Shown in pieces: positions 14,301 to 27,300 of a DNA stretch of 64,000 nt. Each line of letters starts with the position of its first letter. The stretch's first letter is position 1. Below the pieces are notes generated by a model, which did not search any database, was not told the origin of the DNA, and saw only the letters and a program-made list of their open reading frames with translations. The stretch covers positions 139,890,786 to 139,954,785 of the forward strand of contig OX104127.1 in assembly GCA_944470555.2 (NCBI GenBank), in the 5' to 3' direction. Source of the stretch: Heterobilharzia americana (taxonomy: Eukaryota > Platyhelminthes > Trematoda > Strigeidida > Schistosomatidae). The translations under genes were made by a program, and so were the position numbers.

Positions 14301-15322
14301 TACGCACCCACAAGCAGACTAGGGATCAAACTTAAGACCTTCAGGTTTCATAACGGACGCGCTACCCATTCAGCCAATGGGTCGGAACTCAGTCGTCTGC
14401 AGTTTTTTACTTCTTTGTCAACTAGTAATATAGCGCGACTATCATCCAAGGTCTTCAGTTGGGGTCCGCTTGACTTCCAACTAGTTGACCCCACAGGTCA
14501 TGCGCGGCTTCTCATTAGAACTTCAGAATATCCATCTGGGAGCATGTCACTAATGAACACTATGTAGTAGTGTATGTATTTTGAGTTTAATGGAGACTTT
14601 ATGTTTAAAGTAGCATTTGCCTCATCAGTCAGTTAACAGAAGTAGGAAACTGTGAGCTATTGTACTCCAACCCTTCGGTTGAAAGGGTAGCGCGTTTGCC
14701 GTAAAACCTGAATGTCCTGAGTTTGATCCTAGCCAGGTAGTTGGTACCTACTGCTGAGCAGTCCCATAGTAGGACTAAACGGCTATCCAATGCTCCCAGG
14801 TTTTCATTGGTTCTCCAACTGATGTCAGTCTGTGATGAGTGTAATATACATCTAGGAGTATTCAATCGGCATACATTCACTGTGGTCGAACATATGAATT
14901 CCACTGCGACGGTGAATTGCTTCACTATCTATCACATAGCTAAATGATCGTAGGGATTTTTTGGTCGATACTCAGAATTACACAACAAGAAATCGGTTAC
15001 TTTCTTGTGACTAGTCGGTGTATTTAATCCAATCCTACAGGAGGCTGATTACAGCCTAGCTAGCTTTGTGGTAATATCTCTGACTACAGCAGTCAGTGAC
15101 GCGGATTTCATATATCTGAAGAGACATCATTTGTTTCGGGTTGAAGATGCATCTTGCTGCTGACTACAACTGATAAGCACAGAACCCTAAATGGAGGGCT
15201 CCTGTAGCGATTGCTTCCAACTACCTTACAACAAAATACATGTAGCTTTTAAAATCTCTGAAACTTGTATGTGTTTAGCTAAATTTACTGATGCGAGCTT
15301 TATTGTAGTTCCATTCACTTGC

Positions 15323-15386
<64 letters not shown>

Positions 15387-18300
15387 TGAGCAGTGGAGGG
15401 AAATGGAGACTTCCTGGTTGGCGTCTGCATGACAACAGAAACCAGTGGTTGTACGCTCCAGGCGAAATAGCTCAGAGTGGATGTCATCGGCGCATATATC
15501 TCCACATATTATCTTCGTTTTAATCATGATACTGAATTCAGTATTTCTTTATTCCTTCTTCCTTTTTTTTACTGCTTTCTACTACTTTTGGTCGACTTTT
15601 CTTTATTTCCTTATCTTTCATCTTATTGCTTTCTCGCTTAATATATGCTGATATATGGTGTGGCAACTTGAACCGTTACGCAGTAATGCCTGATCCTACC
15701 TTAATATTCATGATGAGCATGATGATATCACTTATTAAAACACTCCTCCTTTGTAATTGAAGAATTTTACATCTAGGTTTCTGTGAAACAGTGTTATTTC
15801 ACTGCTCTCGTGATTCAAAAACTGCTATGGGCTTTAATGTTGCATGGATATCGACTGTCAGCACCCAACCTTCAAGAAATTCCTAGTGGATTACTGACCC
15901 GACTAATTAATGGAGAAGACACAGTGGACGTGTAGAAACGTGTATTGGGGTCGCAAGACCAAAGACGCGAAAGAAGGAAAATTTTTCTAATATATGGATA
16001 GTTCACCGTTTAAAACAATCCTATTGATTGACTGATTCATCGTCTGTCTGTTTAACTATAGACGGGATAAAATAAAATACAATTTGATTAATCCCTCTCC
16101 AGACTAGTCTTTTCTCTCTATCCGCATATCTTCTTGGATAAATATCTATGTCTTCTATCTAGGAACAATGTTTTCCAATGTTTTTGTGTGGTGGTTACAA
16201 GCACGATGGATGAAAACGACGCAATTAACCAGGTCATTTCAGATGAAGTGAATAGCATATCTATAATCTTCTTACGGAATACAACTCGATATTAGTAGTA
16301 TCATGTATTCAGCTTCAGGGAAGCGTAATGTGGAACCAAAAGTTCCTTCAATTTTCTGGTTGCAAATTGTGTGTGTGGGGGGGGAGAGGAGGGGAGGAAT
16401 TAAATTTACCTCTCAAAATTTGGAATATTTTCCGATTCATTTACCTAAAGAATAATAGTTACTATAGCTGACAGTACTTATTTAGCGTCAAGTGATACAT
16501 TTGAGTCACTAAAAGACTACACATTCGATATGAATTTCAGTCAAGTTATTAGCTATATTAAATGTGTCATAGTAGTAGTGTGTTCTTTCTTTCATCTTCA
16601 TAACTGATGGGTATATTTTCAACTTTCATGTTTATTAAACTGTGAAGTTTCTTTTATTGAAAAGGTTTTGTACATGCATGTACATGTAATCTTGAAGAAG
16701 GCAGCTGACACCTCTAATAATAGCTTCAACTAGGTGGCCATGACAATTGTTATTACCATGCATTCCGTATGTACCATCTCATTCTCTAATATACTGGTAT
16801 TATTTGGTTGACCTTTATTACCCGGCACACTTCTCTCCCCTAATTTATTTAGGGTGGAAGAAAGAAATCGGAAATGAAAAATGATTGGCTGATTCCACTG
16901 TTTAAAAGTTAATGTGCTTGTGTGGCCAAGTTGCTTTCCTATTGGACTAGGACACTTACTTGTAGTAATCTGATTAGTTGAGCTTAGATAAGCTTTCTGT
17001 ATTTATTTTGACTTAGAAAAACATCACTTGTCAGATAAATTCTGTTTTAAGAAATTAATCGCCATCAGGTCAAGATCAAATCCAAAATGAATTTGAAATT
17101 TGTAGAGAATTTAGTTCTGTAGTGACAATATTGTGTAATATTTCAGGGAGCCTGTTTCAAAATGTATTGAGTGTAGTTTATGTTACGATAATTGCAATTT
17201 CCCGTTGTTATACAGGGCTGAATTGCTCGACCTCTGTTGGTAGATGGGCTCCTATACGGGATGCCTTGATACTGCTCCTTATTCATGATGTAGCATTTAT
17301 CTTGGTGACTAACAGAGGACTCCAGGACTGGCATTTTGTCCTATTTGGGACTCAGCTTAGTGGATAACACTCTGCCTGTTTAAGCGATGGGTACTGAGTT
17401 CGATCCACAGTGGGGACGACATCACTCACTGGGGTGTTGCTACATCCAGCTAACGAGTCCCGAGTGGGACGAAACGCGCGTCCTGGTAGTCACCGAGATC
17501 AATATATGTTGAGTGTAATTTACAACTGCAAACAAAGTTTGCAGAGAAATCTAAATCTTAAAATTATTGATCGAAAGTTTGCACACAATGATAAGTCCTT
17601 ATTTTGGTGAACAAATTTACTGCCCGTGATCACACTAACAGTTGGAATATTTTCTTAATAATTTACTGAAATAAAAGCTAACCATTATTTGTAAACTTTT
17701 CATTTGAAATATACTTATAATATATTATTCCATCCGAAAATACAGAATCTTTTCATCGATATATTTAAATCCTTGTAGGAATACACTACTAGCTGTAATT
17801 TTGAGGATAATGTTGGTGAGAAAACTGATTACTCTGCCTTGGTAGTTCTGACCAACATTAAGGTGGTCCTCGAAAACCGGTACTACCTGAGTAATCACGT
17901 TCATACAGACAAATGTTACAATGTATCTCTGCGTTTGCCACTAAATTGCTACCATATACTCTGCACTTCAACATTTTTATTGAGAGTGAATTTGTTGTTC
18001 AAGGTATGACAGCGGGGAAACTATTTTATTTCAGCTGTGATTAAAAGACAGCATTTATTGAATTTCTCATGCTTCTAAGAGAAGAGGTGGTAGTGTATCG
18101 GAATTCTTGTTGTTATCAAATAACTGCAGTAAATTGGCTTATAAATACTGTGTGAGTATTGAATATTTTGTTTATGATAGAAGAAACAAGGATTTTTGGC
18201 GACGCCTTCAATTATAGTTGACAGTTTCAGAAAGTATCCCGAGTTCACTTCTTACATTTTTTTCTATCTAGTAAATGCATGGATTCCATTGAAAAATATT

Positions 18301-21300
18301 TTAGTTGATCAAATGAGACTTCCATAATGGAGCAGATCAACAGGGAATTCGCACGCAGGTCACACCATAGGGTACATTGTTGTTTGCAAGTGAACATGTC
18401 TGTTTCGGAAGCATTTCACTGATAGAATGTGGATGTTAAGAGCTAATACAGTTTCATTGACCAACTGGAAGCTTATTAAAAGACGAAGGGACTAACACTA
18501 CGGATACTTCATTCAGTTGCGCTAACAATCATTACAAAGTTTTTGAGATTAGAATAGGCTTCCTCTGGTAACATTTTACTTCCAGTCTATACCTAGAGTT
18601 CTGATGACTAGCATAAATAATGTTACCTGAAATTTTTTATGGCTGAAGATAATTCACTGAGGTCATTTAAAGCAATATTTTGTAAACAATCATCTCTCCA
18701 TATATTTGGATATTAGGATAAGTACATGTTAACTAATATGCATCAAGATTGAAGGTTATCCATGAGGACATTGCCAACGATTGAAGCAGCTTAGTAACCG
18801 AAATGTTTAGTAGTAGTAGTTGTTAATATTTTGGAAACGAAGATTTGGTGGGAGAGGGAGACGTCTAAAAAAGGCATAGTTGCTAAGACTGTTGAGTGTC
18901 GGTCAATTACCCAAGCATAGAAACTAAATGAATTTGATCAGTTTGAATCAATTCTCTTCCCTAATTAATTTCAATTAAACAAGGAGAACACGTAACTTGT
19001 CTTAATAACGAGCTGAGTAACACTACAAATATTAGTGAGTGAATGACTTGTAAGTCGAATTGCCTATGGAAAGAAGTACTAGTTGATAATATATAGGAAA
19101 TGAATTGAGCTAGGGACATTTAGAAGCGCAAAGCTCCTGTTTTTTTTTCTGAACTGTACACAGTACCTAATTGTAGCTACTGTTAGCTGTAACTGACCAC
19201 ACGTACATTTAAATGAATAAATACAATGGGACGTGATTTTATCTTTCACCTGTTCCAAGTGCTTTGATGGGTATATATGCTTCGACTTTTCAATTATCCG
19301 GACCTTAGCTGCATAATAGGTAGTTATCATTCTCTGTCCTACACTTCTTAACAACCTACCATTCTGTAATACATTAATTCGGTTGATAAGTGAAGTAGTT
19401 AAACATGGATAATCACTTCTGATTTGTTTAAAAGAACGAAAGAACTCATTCAAATCACATTTTGGATGGTCCTGAGAAGGGCCTTTGTTCGTTCACTTCC
19501 TGTCATGAAGTAGTTCACTTCTGGTGCAGTTTGTCTTCATCTGAAATCTGAAAGTGAAGTAGGAACAGCTGTGTAGAATTGCTGTTCATCGTTGAAGAAT
19601 GGTAAAAGCTATAGGAATAGCCATGAAGTTGATGTCGATGGATACAAACTCGTAGAGAAAAAGGTTCTCATTATTAGTCTTGTAAGTACCATCGAGACAC
19701 AGGAGATCAAGACATTTTTCAGCTTATTTCCTCTGGTTGGCTGTGGCGAAAAAGAGGATTTCAGATCTCCACTCTCTGTTACAGAGAAGGATACCGATCC
19801 ACCTTGACTCATTATATGCTCCTGCAACTTTTCATGAATGCCTACAACAACATTCTTTCAGGGGAAAATTCAACTACCGGTCAAATTACACTGAGTGAAG
19901 AGGTGATAACGTATATTGTACACATCTTGATCATTCAATCGTTTACCAAAGTGTGCATAAACGAAATCAAAAACATTAGATGCAGCCGTCCCGGATATTA
20001 ACAGTGGCCTTATGCTCTCCAATTCAACTCGCGTCAACTTCCGCGCCCAAGAACTATTGTCATAAATCAGAGAATTGCAGGGATGACTGTGAGTTAAAAA
20101 TCACCGAGTTACTGTCCAGAAACTTTCTAAGAACTTCGTGAGCACGAAAGCCCGACTAGAACATTTCGGTGAAATTCTACGAAATATATAGTCAAAACAA
20201 ACAGAACTAACCTTCTTATCACTAAACCACCTACTGACCGACGTTCACCAGCCTTAAAGAAAACAAACTTGACGTAGGCTCTTCGGTGACCTTTACTCCT
20301 TTAGGGCGACCTTCAAAGACTCTAGGGACGGAAACGCAGTGAGACAAAAATGCTCCATAAAGATTGATTCTTTTTCGGTGACAACAATTTGGACGGTATC
20401 GTCGCTCATCATGAAAACATAGCAACCCTTCCTCAGTTTGCTCCGTTTTATAGTACTTTTCGATTTCGTGTAATCAATCACATGGGATGTTTCATCGTCC
20501 ATTTTGATTGGACAAAAAGTGACATGGGTTGGGAGGGGGAAGGGGTAAAAAATAATGGTTAAAAAAGTTATTATTATTTTGTCATCGAATTTTTCCTAGA
20601 ATACTTCTCAGGTGTAGAGTAGAGGTGTCGCTCAGTGGTTTAGGAAGGTAACTATCAAACAGCGGGTCACGGGTTCGAACCCTGTTTCACCTACCGACGT
20701 TTAGGCAGCCAAGTAGTATCACTAGCCTTCACACGATGGGTGTCGCTTATTTCTTACTACATGAACATTCAATGGACATTCTATTTTTTTTTACTTTGGT
20801 ATGAAAATATTTATGAGTTTTGTAGCCTAGGCAGTTGTTCTGGAAATAGCTGAAGCACTTTTTCATTTGTTGTCAGTAGTTCCATTGATGCTGTTGCCTC
20901 ATTGTCCCTATCATTATTGTTGTCATTGTTATCAGTGTTAATTCGATTGTTGTTAACACTTTACTTCCAATTGATTAGACTGCTTAAATGGTGAATTAGA
21001 TAAAGCTATGGAGTATGATCAGTTAATGCAACCACTTCTTGTACATCCTGTGTCTGAATCACGTAAGTCGATTGTGAAATAATCTCTATTACTTTTAAGT
21101 AATTAAATATTACAAATTGTTTATTATATTTTAAGGTAATCAAAACCAGTGCTTTGTATATAGTTTAGTCAATTTGTGGTTGGATTGTTAAGTCGCATGG
21201 TTAGCACATTACCATTCACCCATTGAATCGGAATTCAGTGATTTACTATTTTCAAATTTTTCCGAGTCGTTATGTAACATGTGGAATCGAAAAAGTTTGA

Positions 21301-24300
21301 AAGACTAAATCGTTGAATGTCAACTTACCGACTGAATGTTACCGAGAGACTTGGCCGTTCAAGGCTTGATTCATTATAGGGTCATCGATGCGCACTGCTG
21401 AGGAGTTTGTAACTAAATAAGAATAGCTGTTTACTACCTGTAGGTTACTCTGTCTGACATCAACCAGTGACGAAAAAGACTTCGAAACCGATCAATGGCT
21501 TGCATTGCTTAAGTTGTATTTATTACCTAGGTAGTTGAAAATAAACTTATTTACTGTTTTTGAGTACATGGGTTAAGTTTTACACCCTAATTACCATCAC
21601 CTAGTTTACTAGTACATTAGTTACTTGCCGGTCGTAAGCCCGGATAAAGAGGGAAGGTTAGGCATAAGGTTAGCAACCCTACCCCGTAAAGCCAATCCAA
21701 TCTCTAAAGAAACTTGAAAGCATAAAAAAATACCATTGCATATGTGGATTGAAATAGGCTGGAGTTGTAGTATTTTTTGATGATTTGTAATGTACATTGA
21801 AAATCCCCACTTAGCCATTCAGAATGAAAAATAAATTGAGCTGAAAAATACTTTTTGCCTGTAAAAATAGTAAGCGAATGTTTTTTTAGACACTGAACGT
21901 TTACGCCATTATGGCTTTTTGATCTACGGTGTATATTTGAATGATTTAATGCTCTGATGCGATACTATTAACGATAAAACAATGACTGCTGAACACTATA
22001 TTCAGCTGGCATCAGAAGAAGAAGAAGACAATGAGATTGAAAGTATATTTGTTCCAACTAAATAGTGCGATTATAGCTGAAAGTTCAGTCGTTTATGTAC
22101 CTTTTTTAAGGACCTTGACTAGGGCAAACAAAATAGCATATTAAAAGTGTAAAATGAACCAATCAGCGTTTAGTATCTTAAACTATGGTAAAAATAAATG
22201 GCATTGTGTGAAGGCACGAAAATAACGTTTAGATTTTACAACGAAAATATATACACCTTGTTAGGTTTTTAGAGACTAGACATCCCTAACAGTTTTTGAA
22301 TTTCCAGTATTGTGTACCATCAACTCCTTCAGAAATCGAATGGCTAACCTTCACATTCGGTATTAAGTTCTCTACTGTCGATTCGATATATATGTAGCAT
22401 GTAGGCGTTTCCATACCTTATACACTCAGCTTAAATCATAGCTATACAAATGATCCTCACTGTTAACCTTGGTTACATCATAGTGTTTCTGATGTACGGT
22501 AATGCCTTCAGGGAATTTCTATCCGAATCGACTCACTGGTGACTGGTTGACAATCTTTCATTGGTTATCTTTAGGGAGCTGAACAGTTCGTAGATTGATT
22601 TTAACGGTAGACTTCGACTAAAAAAAACACTGAATAAGGCATTAATGGTTGGTTTGTTGTTTCCTTTTTTTATTGTTATTGTTAATGAAGTTGCTAAATG
22701 TGATCTCCAAAGTGTATTACATTACTTATTTTTAATTACCATTCTAAAACAGATCCTTGGCTCCCAAAGTTTTTTTATGTTCCTGTTGAAGAATTAGAAA
22801 AAGAACGTCAATGTCGTGGTTCAGCAGCTCGTAAAAGCAGCTTCCGTTTAGCTGGTGAATCCCGCTTTCTTTGGGGACAATCAGTATACATTATATCTCA
22901 GTTACTGTGTAAGCTCCTATGGATTTTTTTGATCGTACAAGAAAGTTGTACTATGTTGTTTATTTCATTTATTTTTATTAAGTTCTAAATGTAGCTGTTA
23001 GTTTACTTATTTAAAGTTCTCAGCGAAAAAATCTTTCGACTTTGAAGTTTTCTGTAGCTGTGTTATGAAGTGGTACCTATGGTTTAATACTATTTGGAAG
23101 ATATCTTCTGCGCATACATTATCGAAAGAGATTTTATCACTAACATTTTTCCTTTGATGCTATATTGATGTTGGTGACTAGCAGAATAATCTAGGATGCG
23201 TGTTTTGTCGTACGTGGGACTCATCAGTGGGTGATGTTGTTTCGATTGAAACTCGAACCCACTACCCCTTGCTTCAAACCTCAGAGAGTTATCCACTAAG
23301 CTAATGGAACACGATAGCCATCGACACAATTTTTTCCATGAGTTTATTACTTGCTCCATCTAAATAATATCTGTCTCAGTGCATCGTAATGGTGAGTCTG
23401 CTAGCTTGGTGGTCAAACTGTGAAATGACCATCCCTTGAAACTAGACAATATAAAGTTGGCTAACATCCGGTTAACAATCAATGAACATAATCCAGTCCT
23501 AAAATAGGTCAATAGTAAGTTCTGTAGCTGCAACATTGAATGACGTTGGTCGACATCGCAGAGGGGACATCAGTTCTGTAAAGGTTGCAGAGATACCTCA
23601 ACAAAAAGCACGAAACGTAGGCTGAGGTGGGATTCCTGTCAATTGCCTTCATTCAACTAACACCTATTACTAGCGCCTTTAATTTTATTGTAGTATTTGT
23701 TTTCGCTTTTGTTTCTATATGTTCTCAGTTACATCTTTAAGGATTGATAACATTTTTGTTAGGATATTCATCAGCTAGCGTTACTGAATTAATGGGCAAC
23801 TTTCTTTAGTTCTTATTGATATCATTTGTATATACTATTGACAACTATACTAACTTGAAGTAAGACGAGACTGCCTACTATTACTTATGAACTTCCAGAT
23901 TGTGGTGGACTGGATCATGCAACAAACCGTGAGACGCGAGAAGATGGGCATACGCTGGACCGATGGAAAGAGCATAGAAGATTTGGATTTCGCTAACGAT
24001 GATGATTTATGTCGGGTGTCTTGTGTCGCACAAACTCTAAGATCTACAGGCGAAAACTAACAAGTTGACAGAAGAGGTAGGGCAGCGAAAACGGGACTTC
24101 AAGTGAATGTAGAGAAGACGGAGGTGATGAAGATACTCAACCAACAATAGCATCAACAACAAGCACCAATCACAATTAACTGGAGAAACCTAAAGGAAGT
24201 AGTCTCTTTCACCTACCTAGGCAGCATCGTCTCAATTACAGGTAGCACAGACGAGGATATAAAAACCAGGTTCGGAAAAGCGAGACAGGCTTTCACTAAT

Positions 24301-27300
24301 CTGAAATCAGTGTGGAGATCTACTGCACTCAGCACAAAGCGTGAACAAGATCCAGATTTTCAACACCAATGTCAAGTCAGTGCTGCTGTATGGTTCAGAA
24401 ACTTGGTGTGTCACGAAAATCATTTCCAACAAACTATAGACATTCATCAACAGCTGCCACCTACGCTCACTCGATACTGAAGCTGAGATGGATTGCCATA
24501 AAGAATAAGCAACAAGGAACTCTGGCTGTCCCCACAATGAACCAACCGAGAACCTGTTACCCAATAAATATGCATGGAAAGAAAGTGGAGATTGATTGGT
24601 TTGGGCATACACTGAGAAGGCCGATTGGGGATATCACGCATGAGGCGAGGCCGTGGAGTGGAATGGAGAGGGGAAACGACGAGTTGGGTGTTGGAGGTGA
24701 GGTTGACATGGAGGAAATGGTGTGAGGAAGAAATGAAAGCTTGTGGGCAGTTGTTGCAGAGAATAGAGTGTAATGGAGGCGTACTACTGAAGCCCTATTT
24801 TCCACTAGGAACCCGAAAGAAAAATAATAATATAATAATGCTAACTTGAAACGTTACGCAAAAGTAAATCTTCTTAAGTTGTTTCACTTTGCAAAATCAT
24901 AGTCTGTTGCACTTTCATATAATCTTCAAGCTTCATATTTCTGTTTTATATGAAAATTGCTTTCACTGAATTTCAAATCTGTTTGATATGTAATTTTCAG
25001 TAATTGCTAGATAGATTTGAAAGGAATTAATTCAACTCTGAATACTTTACTTACAGCTACTCCTAGTTTATTGTTTGGTTCAGCTTACTTGATTTGATCA
25101 TTGGAGGAAAGAATGGATCAGCTTCTGAGCTAGGAGAATAGATTCTTGATGTTCCCTACATAATTAATTATCTACTTCTAATTAAAATATACCATTGATA
25201 CTGTTTAGCTTGACGTCGAGCTTGACCCCTGGTTTAACTAACACCGCTGTCAACGCAATTGTGCAAGTCATTATTTCGCTAAGGTGTTGAACATTTTGAT
25301 AATTTCAGTTTCAGACAATAGTGTTGACTGAATTTAAAGCAATTAGTCCTTTTCATGAATTTAGATAACGTAATTGGAAGACTTATTTTATCTAAGGAAT
25401 GTGATTCGTTTGCGCCATACATTTTGAACAATCTCATCCCACACTTATATATTAGGACTTTTATATGAAAAATGGAAATGCAAGAGGGACAAATATGTTA
25501 ATAAAAGCAAGATAGTAAAGAGAGAATGATAAGTTTTGAAGCCAGTCTCAGTAAGATAAACATTACTAGATTAGGCTTAGTGTAAGGATAAACTATTTTT
25601 GAGCAGATAAAGGAGGCTTACATTTGTTGTGAATAGCTAGCACTTCAGCACCTAAGCATACACCCCTCACATTTTCTATACAATATTACAAAGGTTGTTT
25701 TAATATCAGTCCCATGATGTTTATCAATAATGTGTTTTGCAATGCATAATGATGGTTAAGCACCTGTGAATTCAGCTACTTTTGTAGCCATTTTGTACAT
25801 GTTTCACCACCGTCAAGTGCTTATCTCAATTAATTCTTCCTATGTATATTTGTCCAGACACACATGTGAATTGATACACGCAGTGAGATAAGATGCAATT
25901 GTTTTGTACAGTGATGGGGTTTATGTTGGAACATGTGTTTAGTTCTCTCAACTATGATAAACCTAGCTGTATAATTTGTCTTCATGATAAAAGACCTTAG
26001 GTTTCGTTTGAAAATCACACCACAAGGATTCCTCACTGTATATGCTAGCATGATGTTGGTGATAGCAAGTTGATAGCAAGTTCGCTAATAACATATCCTC
26101 AGAGCAAATCGTATCCAGCCGTTAATAAATAATAACTACATTCATTCAATCGTTGATATATACTTTTTACTTATAGTGTCTGGATGTCTTCTACCGAATG
26201 ATTTAGACCCTATAGGTCGAAGACCATCACAACGTTTTGCTGGTATGATTACACCTAGCAATGGAGTCTTATGTTCTGTAAGCTTATTTATTTATATCTT
26301 GGTTGTACATTACTTTCATTATTTAGCTTCTCAATAAATTAACCGAATAATTATGATAATAGGTGTAGAGTTTAAGCCTAACTCTATTGTGAATGACTTT
26401 TAACGCATATTATTCAGTTTGATATGACTACTTTGAACTGATAAGTATTACGTTTTCGAAAAATCTACTTTAAAGCATATTCATCTTGGTGACTTGCAGT
26501 GGAATCCAGGACTTGCGTTTCGTCCTATTTGGAACTCGTCAGCTAGATGTACTGACATCCCAGTGAGTGCTGTTGTTACTACTCGAGTGGGAACCCAGTA
26601 CTCATTACTGCGAACCAGTATAAAGCAAGTATCAAAACAACTACTTTATGACACTTATGCAAAGCATAGTGTAGATTTCAAAAATGCAAGTAGTTTTGCA
26701 TGATTTCTAACAAAAACTATCCTATGTTTTCGTATCGTAACTAACTCAGCACAGCTATATTAGAAAATTTCTCCGACTGTTGGTCTAAGACGTGTAGAGA
26801 ACTTTTGGCCTCTAGGTATGGATCAGTGCGACAGTAGTAACCGATCATTGAAGTTTGTGGATGATGCGACTGAAAACAGATCGTGGTGGTGAAGATATAT
26901 GTCCATATCTTATCTCCATTCTAATGGTTAAATTATTTGGTTTAGCCGCTCTTCTTCTCATCTGATGACTGTTTAAAACTTTTGGTTGTATAACTTACAC
27001 TCCTTTTTGCTTACGTATCTTACCTTTGTGCCTTAATGCGTCGATGTGAAGTGTATCAACCGGACGGTTACTGTGTAATACTGGAGCTTTATAGGTGATG
27101 AATGAAGAATAGTGAGTGAAAATATACACTCCATGTATGACATTTAAATGTCAGTCATATCTGAAAGGTTAGTGGGTTGACTAAACGAGTGCTAGATGAT
27201 CAATTTGCCACTCCGGCTGTTCTGCAGATTTCGCCAGCGAGATTAGAGTTCGGATACACCACTGATGATCAAAACTGTCGTCGGGTGTTTAGATCACTCT

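Noticed and set aside
14741..14947. Short open frames over SINEs as proteins
   Set aside because: They coincide with S2 SINE sequence and its ribozyme remnant.
15191..15527. Open frames with Ile-Tyr repeats on both strands
   Set aside because: They are translations of the (TA)n tract.
16369..16396. G-quadruplex regulatory element
   Set aside because: It is a single G-rich run without four separate G tracts of convincing spacing.
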